Origin: Phenylobacterium zucineum HLK1
GTDB lineage: Bacteria > Pseudomonadota > Alphaproteobacteria > Caulobacterales > Caulobacteraceae
Length of the DNA: 64,000 nucleotides
Assembly (NCBI RefSeq): GCF_000017265.1
Contig: NC_011144.1
Coordinates: forward strand, 1,962,001 to 2,026,000
Reading direction: 5' to 3'
Below are positions 8,948 through 19,016 of this stretch, piece by piece (position 1 is the first letter of the stretch; each line of letters starts with the position of its first letter). The notes beneath the pieces were generated by a model. That model did no database searches. It was not told the DNA's origin and worked only from the letters and a program-made list of their open reading frames with translations. A program made the translations under genes and the position numbers.

Positions 8948-9000
8948 TTGACATTAACTAGGAACACCTAGAGAATATCGATAACGTTTGCGCTTTGTTC
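8948..9000 (+). promoter_or_regulatory. lexA promoter with two LexA-type boxes
   Basis: TTGACA at 8948-8953 is followed after 17 bases by GAGAAT at 8971-8976. A GAAC-N7-GAAT site (8962-8976) overlaps the -10, and a GTTT-N7-GTTC site (8986-9000) lies just downstream. Alphaproteobacterial LexA binds GTTC-N7-GTTC, so each is one base off the consensus. This arrangement fits LexA repression of its own gene. Confidence 0.65.
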
Positions 9001-9016
9001 CAGAGGTCGCCTGCAG

Positions 9017-9706
9017 ATGCTCACCCGCAAGCAGCATGAACTGCTCATGTTCATCCATGAGCGGATCAAGGAAACCGGCGTCTCGCCGTCCTTCGACGAG
9101 ATGAAGGAAGCGCTGGACCTGGCGTCCAAGTCCGGGATTCACCGGCTGATCACCGCCCTGGAGGAACGCGGCTTCCTGCGCCGCCTGCCCCACCGGGCCC
9201 GCGCGCTGGAGGTGGTCCGCCTGCCGCAGCAGGCCACGGCCGCCGCTCCGCCCAAGGGTCGCGCCCCCTTCAAGCCGCAGCTGGTCGAGGCCGGCCAGGC
9301 CATGCCGGTCGCGGCCAACGACACTCGCGAACTGCCGATCCTCGGCAAGATCGCCGCCGGGACCCCCATCGAGGCCATCCAGCAGGAGCGCGACCGGCTG
9401 CCGGTCCCCGAGGCGATGCTTGGCGCGGGCGAGCACTTCGTCCTCGAGATCCAGGGCGACTCGATGATCAACGCCGGCATCCTCGACGGCGACTTCGTGG
9501 TGATCCGCCGGACCGACAGCGCCAACTCCGGCGACATCGTCGTGGCCCTGGTGGACGGCGAGGAAGCGACCTTGAAGCGCCTGCGCAAGAAGGGCGCCTC
9601 GATCGCGCTCGAGGCGGCCAACCCCGCCTACGAGACCCGCATCTTCGGCCCCGACCGCGTGGCGGTGCAGGGCCGCCTCGTCGGCCTCATCCGCCGTTAC
9701 CACTAG
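9017..9706 (+). CDS. lexA: LexA repressor (SOS regulator, self-cleaving)
   Basis: Represses DNA-damage genes and cleaves itself when RecA filaments form. The 229-residue protein has the N-terminal winged helix (residues 1-65, with '[20 protein letters not shown]'), a linker, and the S24 peptidase domain. The cleavage bond is Ala114-Gly115 in KIAAGTP, with Ser149 in '[12 protein letters not shown]' as nucleophile and Lys187 in 'EATLKRL' as base. Its promoter has two LexA-type boxes, as expected for autoregulation. A better-matching LexA box at 33995-34009 ahead of the sidA-dnaE unit is a likely target of this protein. Confidence 0.97.
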   Translation: MLTRKQHELLMFIHERIKETGVSPSFDEMKEALDLASKSGIHRLITALEERGFLRRLPHRARALEVVRLPQQATAAAPPKGRAPFKPQLVEAGQAMPVAANDTRELPILGKIAAGTPIEAIQQERDRLPVPEAMLGAGEHFVLEIQGDSMINAGILDGDFVVIRRTDSANSGDIVVALVDGEEATLKRLRKKGASIALEAANPAYETRIFGPDRVAVQGRLVGLIRRYH

Positions 9707-9709
9707 GCC

Positions 9710-11854
9710 CTAGCGCCCCCTGGGGTCGAAGCCCCAGGTCCAGGGCCTGCGTCCGCGCAGGTCCTGGCTCCAGGCGATGCGCCAGCTTCCGTCGCTCCGC
9801 CGCCAGAGTTCGGCCGAGCCGCCGGCGCGGAAGTCGGCGCCGGTCAGCACCAGCGGCGCCCCGCAGCTCTCCGGGCGGAAGTCGTTCCTCAGGATCACCA
9901 CCTCTGCCGAGCCGCAGAGGGCGTCAAGGCGGCCCGGCTTCAGCGGCCGGCGCAGGTTCCAGGCGGCGGAGACCCGCATCGGCGCCCCCGCCCCCGGCGC
10001 ACAGCTCCAGCGGTCGCAGTCGAATCGTTCGTCCCGCTCGGCCTCCGAGGTCAGCGGCGTCAGGCCCCGGCGGCGGGCCCACAGCTCGGCCCCGAACAGC
10101 TTCACGTCCGGACGCAGCAGCACCGCCTCGCGCCCCTCGCGGACCGCCACGGCGGCGCCGTCGGCGCTGATCCACAGGTCCGGCGTCGCCGGTCGCGGCG
10201 CCCAGAGCACCGACAGGGCCAGCGGCAGGCCCGCCCAGCGCAGCCGTCCTCGCCACAGGCAGACGAAGAGCAGGCCCACGAACGAAGCCGCCAGCGTCCA
10301 GGCCGGCGCGCTGGGAACCAGCGTCTGGGCCATGGGGGCCGAGGCCGCCGCTGCGGCGATGCGGTTCATCAGCTCGATCGCAAGCCCCGCCGCCTCCAGC
10401 GGAATGCGCCCGAGGCCGAAGGGGGCCAGCGCCGCGCCGAGGGCCAAGGCCGGCATCAGAAGGAAGGTGGAGATCGGCGCCACGGCCAGGTTCGCCAGCA
10501 GGCCCCAGGTGGAGACGCGGTTGAAGTGCTGGATGGCGAACGGCCCCGTGGCCAGGCCCGCGACGAAGCTGACGGCCAGGCTGGCGGCGGTCCAGGTCAC
10601 GACCGCCTGCGGCAGGCGGATCCACCAGGGCGCCTCGATCTCGCGGATCGGCCGGGGCCAGCCCTCGGCCAGCGCCACCAGAGCGGCGGTGGCGGCGAAC
10701 GACATCTGGAACCCGGGCTCGGTCACCGCTTCCGGCTGGAGGAGGAGCACCCCCATGGCGGCCAGGGCCAGGGCGTGCAGGCTAATCGCCTGCCGGTCGG
10801 CCAGGACGGCGGCGAAGGCCACCGCCGCGGTGATCGCCGCCCGCTCGGCCGGCGGCGGCGCGCCCGACAGCACAAGATAGCCGCCGACCGCGGCCAGACC
10901 GACCAGCGCCGCCACCTTCTTGCCCGACACCCGCAGCGCCAGCCACGGCCAAGCGGCCACCGCCAGGCGGGCGGCGGCGAAGGTGAAGCCGCCCACGATC
11001 GCCATGTGCAGGCCGCTGATCGAGATGATGTGCGCCAGGCCCGAGACGCGCAGGTTCTCCACCTGCTCGGGCGGAATGAACGCCTCGTGGCCCGTGGTCA
11101 TCGCCGCCGCCAGCCCGCCGCTCTCCGGGCCGAGGGTCTCGACGATCCGCCGGGTCAGCGCCCAGCGGACAGCGTTCACCCGCATCGTCAGCCGCAGCCG
11201 CCAGGGCGCCACTGTATCGGGCGTCCACCACTCGGGCGGCCGCAGCGCCAGACCGACCCCGCCGACGCTCTCGAAGAAGGCGTCGCGCGCGAAGTCGTAG
11301 GCCCCGGGGCTGGCCGGAGGCGGCGGGGGATTGAGGATGGCCAGAACCCGCACGCCCTCGCCTGGCGCCGGCACAGGCGTTCCGGGGCGGAGCGTCACGC
11401 GCACCCGGATGGGCGTGGTCTCGGGCGCCCACGAGCCGATCCGGACGGGCGCGATCAGCAGGCGCTGGCCGCCCTGGCCCGGCGCGGCCACGTCCACCAC
11501 CCAGCCTTCGACCGGCTGCGGCCTCGCGCCCGCGACGGCGACCGGCGCCTTGACGCTCTCGGTGCGCAGCTTGGCCACGGCGAAGCCGCCGAGGCCGAAC
11601 GCCGTCAGCGCGAGGGCCACCACCACGGGGCGCGGGCCCGCCCAACGCCCCGCGGCCAGGAGCAGCGCTGCGGCCGCCCCGAGCAGCAGCCAGGCGACCC
11701 AGGCCTGCGGCTCCCGCATCAGCGCGAAGTAGGCGCCGCATCCGGCGCCGAAGGCCACGGGCGTCCACAGGGTCCAGCGGTCGGCCTGCGCCTCGACCTG
11801 GTCGCGGAGCCAGGCCGCGTGGGCGCGGAGGCTGGAAGCACGCCGAATCCGCAT
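9710..11854 (-). CDS. comEC: ComEC/Rec2-family DNA uptake channel protein
   Basis: A 714-residue polytopic inner-membrane protein of the family that moves single-stranded DNA into the cytoplasm during transformation. It has an N-terminal hydrophobic pair, a soluble OB-like region (about 120-240, DUF4131), then the multi-helix Competence domain with the signature 'HIISISGLHMAIVGG'. The C-terminal part has membrane helices then a hydrophilic stretch. That tail is short and lacks the HxHxDH metallo-lactamase motif seen in longer ComEC proteins, as is common in alphaproteobacteria. I placed the start at the ATG at 11854, because the upstream extension only mirrors gltX. It converges with lexA, 3 bases away. 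Confidence 0.9.
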   Translation of the reverse strand: MRIRRASSLRAHAAWLRDQVEAQADRWTLWTPVAFGAGCGAYFALMREPQAWVAWLLLGAAAALLLAAGRWAGPRPVVVALALTAFGLGGFAVAKLRTESVKAPVAVAGARPQPVEGWVVDVAAPGQGGQRLLIAPVRIGSWAPETTPIRVRVTLRPGTPVPAPGEGVRVLAILNPPPPPASPGAYDFARDAFFESVGGVGLALRPPEWWTPDTVAPWRLRLTMRVNAVRWALTRRIVETLGPESGGLAAAMTTGHEAFIPPEQVENLRVSGLAHIISISGLHMAIVGGFTFAAARLAVAAWPWLALRVSGKKVAALVGLAAVGGYLVLSGAPPPAERAAITAAVAFAAVLADRQAISLHALALAAMGVLLLQPEAVTEPGFQMSFAATAALVALAEGWPRPIREIEAPWWIRLPQAVVTWTAASLAVSFVAGLATGPFAIQHFNRVSTWGLLANLAVAPISTFLLMPALALGAALAPFGLGRIPLEAAGLAIELMNRIAAAAASAPMAQTLVPSAPAWTLAASFVGLLFVCLWRGRLRWAGLPLALSVLWAPRPATPDLWISADGAAVAVREGREAVLLRPDVKLFGAELWARRRGLTPLTSEAERDERFDCDRWSCAPGAGAPMRVSAAWNLRRPLKPGRLDALCGSAEVVILRNDFRPESCGAPLVLTGADFRAGGSAELWRRSDGSWRIAWSQDLRGRRPWTWGFDPRGR

Positions 11855-11924
11855 GCTAAGAGGCGCCCCCAAGTGTTCAGCTCCGGCGTTATCCGCCAGG
11901 GCCGCCCCAACCCCTCCGAGATCG

Positions 11925-13331
11925 ATGCCTGACCGTCCCGTCCGCACCCGGATCGCCCCCTCGCCTACCGGCATGATGCACATTGGCACGGCGAGGACCG
12001 CCCTGTTCAACTGGCTTTATGCCCGCCACACGGGCGGCAAGTTCCTGCTGCGCATCGAGGACACCGACCGGGAGCGTTCGACCGACGAGGCGGTGAAGGT
12101 GATCTTCGACGGCCTGAAATGGCTGGGCCTGGACGCCGACGAGCCGCCGGTGTTCCAGTTCGCCCGGGCCGACCGGCACCGCGAGGCCGCCGAGACGCTG
12201 CTGGCGCGCGGCGGCGCCTATCGTGATTACATGACGCCCGAGGAGCTGGAGGCGGAGCGTGAGGTGGCGCGCGCCGAGGGCCGGGTCGTCCGCTCGCCCT
12301 GGCGCGACGCCTCGCCCAACGACGCCCCCGACCGCCCGTTCGTGGTGCGGCTGAAGGCGCCGCAGGAGGGCGAGACTGTCATCCAGGACGCGGTGAAGGG
12401 CGAGGTCCGGTTCCAGAACAAGCAGCTGGACGACCTGATCCTGCTGCGCACCGACGGCACCCCCACCTACAACCTCGCCGTGGTCGTGGACGACCACGAC
12501 ATGGGCGTGACGCACGTGATCCGCGGCGACGACCACCTGAACAACGCCGCCCGCCAGACGCTGATCTATCAAGGCCTCGGCTGGGAGGTCCCGGTGTGGG
12601 CGCACCTGCCGCTGATCCACGGCCCCGACGGAGCGAAGCTGTCGAAGCGCCACGGCGCCCAGGCGGTCAGCGAGTTCGACTCCATGGGCTACCTGCCCGA
12701 GACCATGCGCAACTACCTGGCCAAGCTGGGCTGGGGCCACGGGGACGACGAGATCTTTTCGGATGAGCAGGCGATCGCCTGGTTCGACATCAATGACGTG
12801 GTCAGCGCGCCGGCCCGCCTCGACTGGGCCAAGCTGAACCACCTGAACAACCACTACATCCGCCAGGCCGAACCCGCGCGCCTCGCCGAGCTGGTCAAGA
12901 CGGTGCTGGCGAGCCGCGACTGGCCCCTCGAGGCCGGGGACATGGCGGTGATCGAGCGCACGATCCCCTTCGTCCGCGACGGCGCCAAGACGACGCTGGA
13001 GCTGGCCGACAACGTCGTCTTCGCGCTCAAGCGCCGGCCGCTCGAGCTGCCCGAGAAGACCCGGACGCAGATGACCGAGGAGCTGCGCGGGCGCCTTTCG
13101 CGCCTGCGGGAGGCGCTGGCCGCTGTCGAATACTGGGACGTGCCGTCGCTCGAGGCGGCGCTGCGGGCGTTCGCGGAAGCCGAAGGCGTGGGCCTGGGCA
13201 AGTTCGGACCGCAGCTGCGCGCCGTGCTTTCCGGCGGCGCGCCGGCCCCCGATCTCGCAGGCGCGATGGTCGCGCTGACCCGCGACGAAAGTCTAGGACG
13301 GCTCGACGATGCGCTTTCACCGTCCGCGTAA
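11925..13331 (+). CDS. gltX: Glutamyl-tRNA synthetase
   Basis: Charges tRNA-Glu with glutamate in the cytosol. The 468-residue class I synthetase has the HIGH-type motif in 'APSPTGMMHIGTARTALFNW' and the KMSKS-type 'KLSKRHGA' near residue 240, with the discriminating type C-terminal anticodon-binding region. The start is the ATG at 11925 (MPDRPVRTRIAP); an in-frame ATG at 11853 would add 24 unrelated residues. It diverges from comEC over 70 bases. Alphaproteobacteria often hold two gltX paralogues, and the window shows only this one. Confidence 0.96.
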   Translation: MPDRPVRTRIAPSPTGMMHIGTARTALFNWLYARHTGGKFLLRIEDTDRERSTDEAVKVIFDGLKWLGLDADEPPVFQFARADRHREAAETLLARGGAYRDYMTPEELEAEREVARAEGRVVRSPWRDASPNDAPDRPFVVRLKAPQEGETVIQDAVKGEVRFQNKQLDDLILLRTDGTPTYNLAVVVDDHDMGVTHVIRGDDHLNNAARQTLIYQGLGWEVPVWAHLPLIHGPDGAKLSKRHGAQAVSEFDSMGYLPETMRNYLAKLGWGHGDDEIFSDEQAIAWFDINDVVSAPARLDWAKLNHLNNHYIRQAEPARLAELVKTVLASRDWPLEAGDMAVIERTIPFVRDGAKTTLELADNVVFALKRRPLELPEKTRTQMTEELRGRLSRLREALAAVEYWDVPSLEAALRAFAEAEGVGLGKFGPQLRAVLSGGAPAPDLAGAMVALTRDESLGRLDDALSPSA

Positions 13332-13342
13332 ACCGCTATAAG
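13315..13342 (+). promoter_or_regulatory. Candidate gltA promoter
   Basis: TATAAG at 13337-13342 is a good -10, with a weak TTTCAC 16 bases upstream at 13315-13320, inside the end of gltX. It lies 46 bases before the gltA ATG. Confidence 0.4.
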
Positions 13343-13344
13343 GC

Positions 13345-13358
13345 CGCTCGAACGAGCG
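13345..13358 (+). other. Inverted repeat in the gltA leader
   Basis: CGCTCG-AA-CGAGCG is a perfect 6-base inverted repeat followed by TTTC, just downstream of the candidate -10. It could be a short terminator for gltX or an operator/leader hairpin for gltA; the sequence does not decide between them. Confidence 0.35.
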
Positions 13359-13388
13359 TTTCATCTCGCACCCGCGAAAGGAGTCCGC

Positions 13389-14672
13389 ATGGGCGACACG
13401 GCGAAGATCGGCATCGGCGGCAAGGACGTTGAGCTCCCGGTCCTGAAGGGGACGGTTGGCCCCGACGTGGTCGACATCCGCAAGCTGTACGCGGAGACCG
13501 ACACCTTCACCTACGATCCGGGCTTCACGTCGACCGCCTCTTGCGAGAGCAAGATCACCTTCATCGACGGCGACAAGGGCGTGCTGCTGCACCGCGGCTA
13601 CCCGATCGACCAGCTGGCGGAGAAGTCGAGCTTCCTCGAGGTCTGCTACCTGCTGCTGCACGGCGAGCTGCCCACGGCGGCCGAGTTCACGACGTTCGAG
13701 CACAACATCACCTATCACACGATGGTGCACGAGCAGTTCGACCGCTTCTTCCAGGGCTTCCGCCGGGACGCGCACCCGATGGCGATCATGGTCGGCGCGG
13801 TCGGGGCCCTCTCGGCCTTCTACCACGACAGCACCAACATCGACGATCCCGAGCAGCGGATCATCTCGGCTCATCGCATGATCGCCAAGATGCCGACGAT
13901 CGCGGCGCGGGCGTTCAAGTACTCGAAGGGCCAGCCCTTCATCTATCCGCGCAACGAGCTCTCGTACGCCGAGAACTTCCTGCGCATGTGCTTCTCGGTC
14001 CCGGCCGAGGACTGGAAGCCGAACCCGGTCCTGACCCGGGCGATGGATCGCATCTTCATCCTGCACGCCGACCACGAGCAGAACGCGTCGACCTCGACCG
14101 TCCGCCTCGCCGGCTCGTCGGGCGCCAATCCGTTCGCGTGCATCGCCGCCGGCATCGCCTGCCTCTGGGGCCCCAGCCACGGCGGGGCGAACGAAGAGGC
14201 GCTGAACATGCTGGCCGAGATCGGCTCGGTGGACCGCATCCCCGAGTACGTCCAGGGCGTGAAGGACCGCCGCTACCGGCTGATGGGCTTCGGCCACCGG
14301 GTCTACAAGAACTACGACCCGCGGGCGAAGGTCATGCAGACCACCTGCCACGAGGTCCTGGCCGAGGTCGGTCACTCGGACGACCCGCTGCTGAAGGTGG
14401 CGATAGAGCTCGAGAAGATCGCGCTCAACGATCCCTACTTCATCGAGCGCAAGCTCTACCCGAACGTCGACTTCTACTCGGGCATCACCCTGCGCGCCCT
14501 GGGCTTCCCGCCGGACATGTTCACGGTGCTGTTCGCCCTGGCCCGCACCGTGGGCTGGATCGCGCAGTGGAAGGAAATGATCGAGGATCCGTCCCAGAAG
14601 ATCGGCCGCCCGCGCCAGCTCTACACGGGCGCCGCCCAGCGCGACTACGTGCCGGTGGAGAAGCGGGGCTAA
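13389..14672 (+). CDS. gltA: Citrate synthase (type II)
   Basis: Condenses acetyl-CoA with oxaloacetate to start the TCA cycle. The 427-residue length and the long N-terminal part with '[20 protein letters not shown]' mark the hexameric, NADH-sensitive Gram-negative type. The active-site histidines are in '[13 protein letters not shown]' and '[15 protein letters not shown]', and the Asp is in NVDFYSGI. A clear AGGAG precedes the ATG. Its last 4 bases overlap the end of lpxB on the other strand. Confidence 0.97.
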   Translation: MGDTAKIGIGGKDVELPVLKGTVGPDVVDIRKLYAETDTFTYDPGFTSTASCESKITFIDGDKGVLLHRGYPIDQLAEKSSFLEVCYLLLHGELPTAAEFTTFEHNITYHTMVHEQFDRFFQGFRRDAHPMAIMVGAVGALSAFYHDSTNIDDPEQRIISAHRMIAKMPTIAARAFKYSKGQPFIYPRNELSYAENFLRMCFSVPAEDWKPNPVLTRAMDRIFILHADHEQNASTSTVRLAGSSGANPFACIAAGIACLWGPSHGGANEEALNMLAEIGSVDRIPEYVQGVKDRRYRLMGFGHRVYKNYDPRAKVMQTTCHEVLAEVGHSDDPLLKVAIELEKIALNDPYFIERKLYPNVDFYSGITLRALGFPPDMFTVLFALARTVGWIAQWKEMIEDPSQKIGRPRQLYTGAAQRDYVPVEKRG

Positions 14673-15847
14673 GCAGCCCCCTTCCCTTCCAGGACTTTCA
14701 GGACTGCAGACGCGGCGGCCTCGTTCGGATCGGGGCCGCCGCGTCCCATTTTGTCGAGGGCCGCGTACTGCCGCTCGACCTGCCGGCGGCGCAGATCCGC
14801 ATCGTCCAGGCGCAAGGCCGCCTCGCGCGCCAGGGCCGGGCCGTTGCAGTCGTCCTGCAGCAGCTCCGGCGCCACCGCCTCGCCGGCGGCGATATTGAAC
14901 AGCGTCACATACCTCGTGGTGATCAGCCGCTTCAGGATCGCATAGGTCAGCGGCGCGAGCCTGTAGCCGACCACCATCGGACAGCCCGCCAGCGCCAGTT
15001 CGGTCGTCACCGTGCCCGAGCAGGCCAGGGCCACCGTCGCGGCCTTCATGGCGTCGAGCTTGCCGGCTTCCCCCTCCACGACGTGCGCGCGGTTCGGCCA
15101 GCCGGCGACCCGGGCCCGGACCATGTCGGCCACCGTCGGCGCGGCGGGGATCACGACGTGGAGCTCGGGCCGCTCGGCCTTCAGCCGCAGGACCGCATCC
15201 TCGAACGCCGGCAGGACGCGCTGGATCTCGCCCGGGCGGCTGCCGGGCAGCACCAGGAGGATGGGATCGTCAGGCCCTGCGCCGATGCTCCGGCGCAGGC
15301 GGGCCGGATCGGCCCCGCCGAAGTCGATCGCCAGGGCCGAGTTGCCGACGAAGGTGGTCGGCAGGCCCTCGGCCTCGAAGTACGGCGCGTCGAAGGCGTG
15401 GATCGACAGCAGGTGGTCGTAGGTCGCCGCCGTGGTCTTCCCCCGGCCCGGCCGCGAGGCCCAGACCTGCGGGCCGACGTACTTCACGAGCGGCATGCCC
15501 GGACGGGCCCGGCGCAGTCGCTGGGCTACGCGAAGGGTGAAGCCCCAGGAGTCGATCAGCACGGCGACGTCGGGCTTTTCGCGCGCGGCGATGGCGGCGG
15601 CTTCGCGGGCGCGGCGGATCACCTTCGGATAGGCGGCGAGCCCCTCGAGCAGGCCCAGCACCGACAGCTCGGCGATGTCGAACGGGCTGTCCAGCCCCTC
15701 GGCCCGCATCCGCTCGCCCCCGACGCCGACGAACCGGACTCCCTCGCCCAGCCGCCGCCGGAGCGCCCGCATCAGGCCCGCTCCCCGGTCGTCGCCGGAG
15801 GCCTCGGCGGCCACCAGCATGACGGTGAGCGGCCGGCCCGCGGTCAT
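14669..15847 (-). CDS. lpxB: Lipid-A-disaccharide synthase
   Basis: Joins UDP-2,3-diacylglucosamine and lipid X to form the lipid A disaccharide at the inner face of the inner membrane. The 392-residue GT19 glycosyltransferase begins with '[20 protein letters not shown]' and contains '[14 protein letters not shown]', '[13 protein letters not shown]', '[12 protein letters not shown]' and '[20 protein letters not shown]'. The start at 15847 overlaps the lpxI stop by 4 bases. It is the last gene of the long minus-strand envelope unit. Confidence 0.96.
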   Translation of the reverse strand: MTAGRPLTVMLVAAEASGDDRGAGLMRALRRRLGEGVRFVGVGGERMRAEGLDSPFDIAELSVLGLLEGLAAYPKVIRRAREAAAIAAREKPDVAVLIDSWGFTLRVAQRLRRARPGMPLVKYVGPQVWASRPGRGKTTAATYDHLLSIHAFDAPYFEAEGLPTTFVGNSALAIDFGGADPARLRRSIGAGPDDPILLVLPGSRPGEIQRVLPAFEDAVLRLKAERPELHVVIPAAPTVADMVRARVAGWPNRAHVVEGEAGKLDAMKAATVALACSGTVTTELALAGCPMVVGYRLAPLTYAILKRLITTRYVTLFNIAAGEAVAPELLQDDCNGPALAREAALRLDDADLRRRQVERQYAALDKMGRGGPDPNEAAASAVLKVLEGKGAA

Positions 15848-16683
15848 CGGCCTTCTGGCTCCACGCCGAAGATGAACACGCCGAGCTCGTCGGCCAGCGA
15901 GATCACCGCCTCGCGGTCCAGCACGATGACCCGCCCCGCCTCGCCCACGATGCCGGCCAGACCAGCCCGCGCCACGCCCTGGACGGTCGCCAGGCCGATG
16001 GTTGGCAGGTCCACCCGGGTCTCCTGGATCGGCTTGGGCGCCTTGGCCAGCACGCCGCGGCCCGCCCCCGGCCGGCCGCGCAGGTGCGCCGGCAGATCGG
16101 CCACGCGGGCCAGCATGGCGTCGGTGCCCTCCTGCGCCTCCACGGCCAGGACGAGGCCCTGGGTCACCACGGCGGCCTGGCCGATGTCGAGCCGGCCCAC
16201 GGCGCGAGCCACCTCCAGCGCGCGGTCGGCGTCGCGCAGGTCGTCGTCCGAGCCCCGCGCCCGGCCAAGGAAGCCGGACGGCAGGGTGAGGTCGTCCATC
16301 ACCTCGTGCGCGCCCTCGACCGCGAAGCCCTCGGCCTCGAACTCCTCGACCAGCAGGCGCAGCAGGGCGTCGTCGCCCTTGCGGGCCGCGGCGACGGCCC
16401 GGGGCAGCAGCTTGAGCCCCCGGAGGTCGGGCATCAGGCTGGTGAAGTCCGGCCGCGCCACGATGCCGGCCAGGCAGACCGCCTCGCACCCGGCGCGCTT
16501 CAGCGCCTTGATGCACTTGCCCACCTCGGCGATGCCGACCTCGGCGCCGGCGTAGGGCGCGAGCTGGGCGCCCGCGAAGCCTTTCAGCCGGATGACGAAG
16601 AGCGGCCGGCCCGAGCGTTCGCAATGCTCGGCGATCTCGACGGGAAGGCCCCCGCCGCCGGCGATCAGCCCCAGCTTCTTCAT
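15844..16683 (-). CDS. lpxI: UDP-2,3-diacylglucosamine pyrophosphatase LpxI
   Basis: Hydrolyses UDP-2,3-diacylglucosamine to lipid X and UMP. The 279-residue protein opens with [20 protein letters not shown] and has the family's C-terminal DUF1009 wording 'GTDAMLARVADL', 'GVLAKAPKPIQETRVDLPTI' and 'GLAGIVGEAGRVIVLDREAV'. LpxI was first characterised in Caulobacter crescentus, where it replaces the unrelated LpxH of gammaproteobacteria. The flanking lpxA and lpxB overlap it by 1 and 4 bases, so expression is coupled. Confidence 0.95.
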   Translation of the reverse strand: MKKLGLIAGGGGLPVEIAEHCERSGRPLFVIRLKGFAGAQLAPYAGAEVGIAEVGKCIKALKRAGCEAVCLAGIVARPDFTSLMPDLRGLKLLPRAVAAARKGDDALLRLLVEEFEAEGFAVEGAHEVMDDLTLPSGFLGRARGSDDDLRDADRALEVARAVGRLDIGQAAVVTQGLVLAVEAQEGTDAMLARVADLPAHLRGRPGAGRGVLAKAPKPIQETRVDLPTIGLATVQGVARAGLAGIVGEAGRVIVLDREAVISLADELGVFIFGVEPEGR

Positions 16684-17480
16684 CAGACTTCGCGTTCGGG
16701 CAGGCAGAGGGGCCGGCTGGCGTCGGCGCGGATGAAGTCGATGATCTCCATCACCTGCGGGCTGTCGGCGTAGGTCTGGGCGGTGTCCTCCAGGCGCTCC
16801 TGGAAGGTGCCCTCGTCGGCGAACAGCAGCCGGTAGGCGGCGCGCAGGGTGTTGATCGTCTCGCGGTCGAACCCGCGCCGCTTCAGGCCCACGAGGTTCA
16901 GCCCCTCGAGATGGGCGTGGTTGCCCCACACCGAGCCGTAGGGGATCACGTCCTTCACCACGGCCGCCAGGCCGCCGATCATGGCGTGGCGGCCGACGCG
17001 GGTGAACTGGTGGACCGCTGCGAGGCCGCCCACGATCACATAGTCGCCGATCTGGCAGTGGCCCCCGAGGGTGGCCTGCTTCGTCAGGATGACGTTGTCG
17101 CCCACGATGCAGTCGTGCCCGACATGGCTCTCGATCATGTAGAGGCCGTTCGAGCCCACGCGCGTCACGCCCCCGCCGTGCGGCGTGCCGATGTTCATCG
17201 TGGCGTGTTCGCGGATCAGGTTGTTGTCGCCGATGACGAGCTCGGTGTCCTCGCCCTTGTAGGCGGTGTGCTGCGGCGGCCCGCCGAGGACGGCGAACGG
17301 ATGGACGTGGTTGTTCGCGCCCAGGGTCGTGCGCCCCTCGACCACGACATGGGCGTGCAGGCGCGTGCCGGGGCCGATCCTCACCGCCTCGCCGACGATG
17401 CAGAAGGGGCCGATGCTGACGCCGTCCGCCAGCTCGGCGCTGTCGGCGACGATGGCGGTGGGGTGGATCTCGACGGCCAA
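16683..17480 (-). CDS. lpxA: UDP-N-acetylglucosamine acyltransferase
   Basis: Adds the first 3-hydroxyacyl chain to UDP-GlcNAc (or an amino analogue) from acyl-ACP, the first lipid A step. The 265-residue protein is a left-handed beta helix built of hexapeptide repeats. The catalytic His is in the '[18 protein letters not shown]' region, with '[20 protein letters not shown]' following. The C-terminal helical domain runs from about residue 190. It starts 4 bases after the fabZ stop. Confidence 0.96.
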   Translation of the reverse strand: MAVEIHPTAIVADSAELADGVSIGPFCIVGEAVRIGPGTRLHAHVVVEGRTTLGANNHVHPFAVLGGPPQHTAYKGEDTELVIGDNNLIREHATMNIGTPHGGGVTRVGSNGLYMIESHVGHDCIVGDNVILTKQATLGGHCQIGDYVIVGGLAAVHQFTRVGRHAMIGGLAAVVKDVIPYGSVWGNHAHLEGLNLVGLKRRGFDRETINTLRAAYRLLFADEGTFQERLEDTAQTYADSPQVMEIIDFIRADASRPLCLPEREV

Positions 17481-17484
17481 GCGC

Positions 17485-17955
17485 TCAGGTCTCCACGACC
17501 ATGGCGGCGAACTCGGCCTCGGCGGCCACCTTGTCGCCCACCAGGGCCTGACCCGCGAACTTGAAGACGTCGCCGCGGTGACGGACCACGCGCACCGGCA
17601 TCCGCACCACGTCGCCTGGCCGCACCGGCGAGCGGAAGCGGCAGTTGTCGGCCGACATGAAGAAGATCGCCTTGCCGGCGGTGTCCACCTCGAGCGATTT
17701 CGACATCAGGACCGCGCCGGTCTGGGCCATGGCCTCGATGAGCAGCACGCCCGGCATCACCGGATAGTCCGGGAAATGCCCCTGGAAGAAGGGCTCGTTC
17801 ACCGTCACGCACTTGATGCCGACGATCGACTCCGAGGGCTTGTACTCCTCGCAACGGTCCACCAGCAGGAACGGATAGCGGTGCGGGATCCGCTCCAGCA
17901 CCTCGGTGATGTCGATCTGCGTCGGGTCCTGCCCCGCCGGCGCCTTACGCGTCAT
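17485..17955 (-). CDS. fabZ: 3-hydroxyacyl-ACP dehydratase FabZ
   Basis: Dehydrates 3-hydroxyacyl-ACP in fatty acid elongation and thereby competes with LpxA/LpxD for the shared acyl-ACP. The 156-residue hot-dog-fold enzyme has the catalytic His in '[13 protein letters not shown]' and the Glu in '[20 protein letters not shown]'. It overlaps the end of lpxD by 11 bases. Placement between lpxD and lpxA is the usual proteobacterial order. Confidence 0.96.
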   Translation of the reverse strand: MTRKAPAGQDPTQIDITEVLERIPHRYPFLLVDRCEEYKPSESIVGIKCVTVNEPFFQGHFPDYPVMPGVLLIEAMAQTGAVLMSKSLEVDTAGKAIFFMSADNCRFRSPVRPGDVVRMPVRVVRHRGDVFKFAGQALVGDKVAAEAEFAAMVVET

Positions 17956-18976
17956 TCCCAGCCCCTTTACCGTCCGGCCCCCTGCGGTTCGCCATCCGGG
18001 CGAGCCACGCCGTTTCCTTCAGCCAGTGCCGGATCGGACGGGCGGGCATGCCCCCCCATGTCTCTCCGGCCGGGATGTCCTTCATCACGCCGGCCGCCGC
18101 GCCCACCCGGGCGCCGGCGCCGATGGTCACATGGTCGGCCACGCCGGCGCGGCCGCCGAACTGGGCGCCCTCGCCGATCTCCACGCTGCCCGAGATGCCG
18201 GTGTGGGCGGCCATGACGCAGTTTCGTCCCACGCGGACGTTGTGGGCGATCTGCACGAGGTTGTCGATCTTGGTGTTCTCGCCGATCACGGTGTCGTCGA
18301 AGGCGCCGCGGTCGATGGTGGTGTTCGCCCCGATGGTCACCCCGTCCTGGATGATCACCCGGCCGAGCTGCGGGATGTCGATCAGGCCCTGCGCCCCGGC
18401 CGTCGCGCCGAAGCCCGGCTCGCCGATGACCGCGCCGGCCAGGATCCGCACCCGGTCGCCGAGCAGGGCGAAGCCGAGGGTGACGTTCGCCCCGATGTCG
18501 CACTCGCGGCCGATCGCGACGCCGGCGCCGACCACGGCGTTTGGGCCGATCCGGGTCCCGCGTCCCACCTTGACCCCCGGCCCCAGCACGACCCCCGCGC
18601 CCAGCTCGACGCCCGGCTCCAGCACCACGTCGGGCGCAATGGCGTCCGATCCGACCGCACGGGGCCGGTGCAGCGTCTGCGCCGCCAGCGCATAGGCGCC
18701 GTGCGGGTTGCGGGTGACGAGCGGGATGCAGCCATCGGGCAAGACGCTTGCGTCCCTGGCCTGGACGAAGCAGGCGCCTTCCAGGCGAGCGAGGCCCGGC
18801 AGGTGCTTGCGGTCGGTCAGGAAGGTGACGGTGTCGGGCCCCGCGTGGGCCAGCACCGCCGCGGCGCGGATCAGGCGGGCGCCGTCGGCGCCTGCGGGCA
18901 GGTCCGCCCCGCCGAGCTTGGCCAGCTCGGCGAGGGGAACCGGTCCCAGGTCTTCGTAGAAGCGCGGATCGGGCAT
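17945..18976 (-). CDS. lpxD: UDP-3-O-acylglucosamine N-acyltransferase
   Basis: Transfers the second hydroxyacyl chain in lipid A synthesis. In the 343-residue protein the N-terminal ~100 residues form the uridine-binding domain, followed by many hexapeptide repeats of a left-handed beta helix ('[20 protein letters not shown]'). The catalytic His lies in '[20 protein letters not shown]'. It begins 40 bases after ompH ends, on the same strand. Confidence 0.96.
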   Translation of the reverse strand: MPDPRFYEDLGPVPLAELAKLGGADLPAGADGARLIRAAAVLAHAGPDTVTFLTDRKHLPGLARLEGACFVQARDASVLPDGCIPLVTRNPHGAYALAAQTLHRPRAVGSDAIAPDVVLEPGVELGAGVVLGPGVKVGRGTRIGPNAVVGAGVAIGRECDIGANVTLGFALLGDRVRILAGAVIGEPGFGATAGAQGLIDIPQLGRVIIQDGVTIGANTTIDRGAFDDTVIGENTKIDNLVQIAHNVRVGRNCVMAAHTGISGSVEIGEGAQFGGRAGVADHVTIGAGARVGAAAGVMKDIPAGETWGGMPARPIRHWLKETAWLARMANRRGPDGKGAGNDA

Positions 18977-19016
18977 GGTGCGCCTTGGCGGGCTCGCTCC
19001 GCGCTCCGTCGGCCGA

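Noticed and set aside
11853..11924. Earlier ATG start for gltX
   Set aside because: The 24 extra residues do not fit the family, where the N-terminus directly precedes the 'RIAPSPTG' motif, and the first codons overlap the comEC start.
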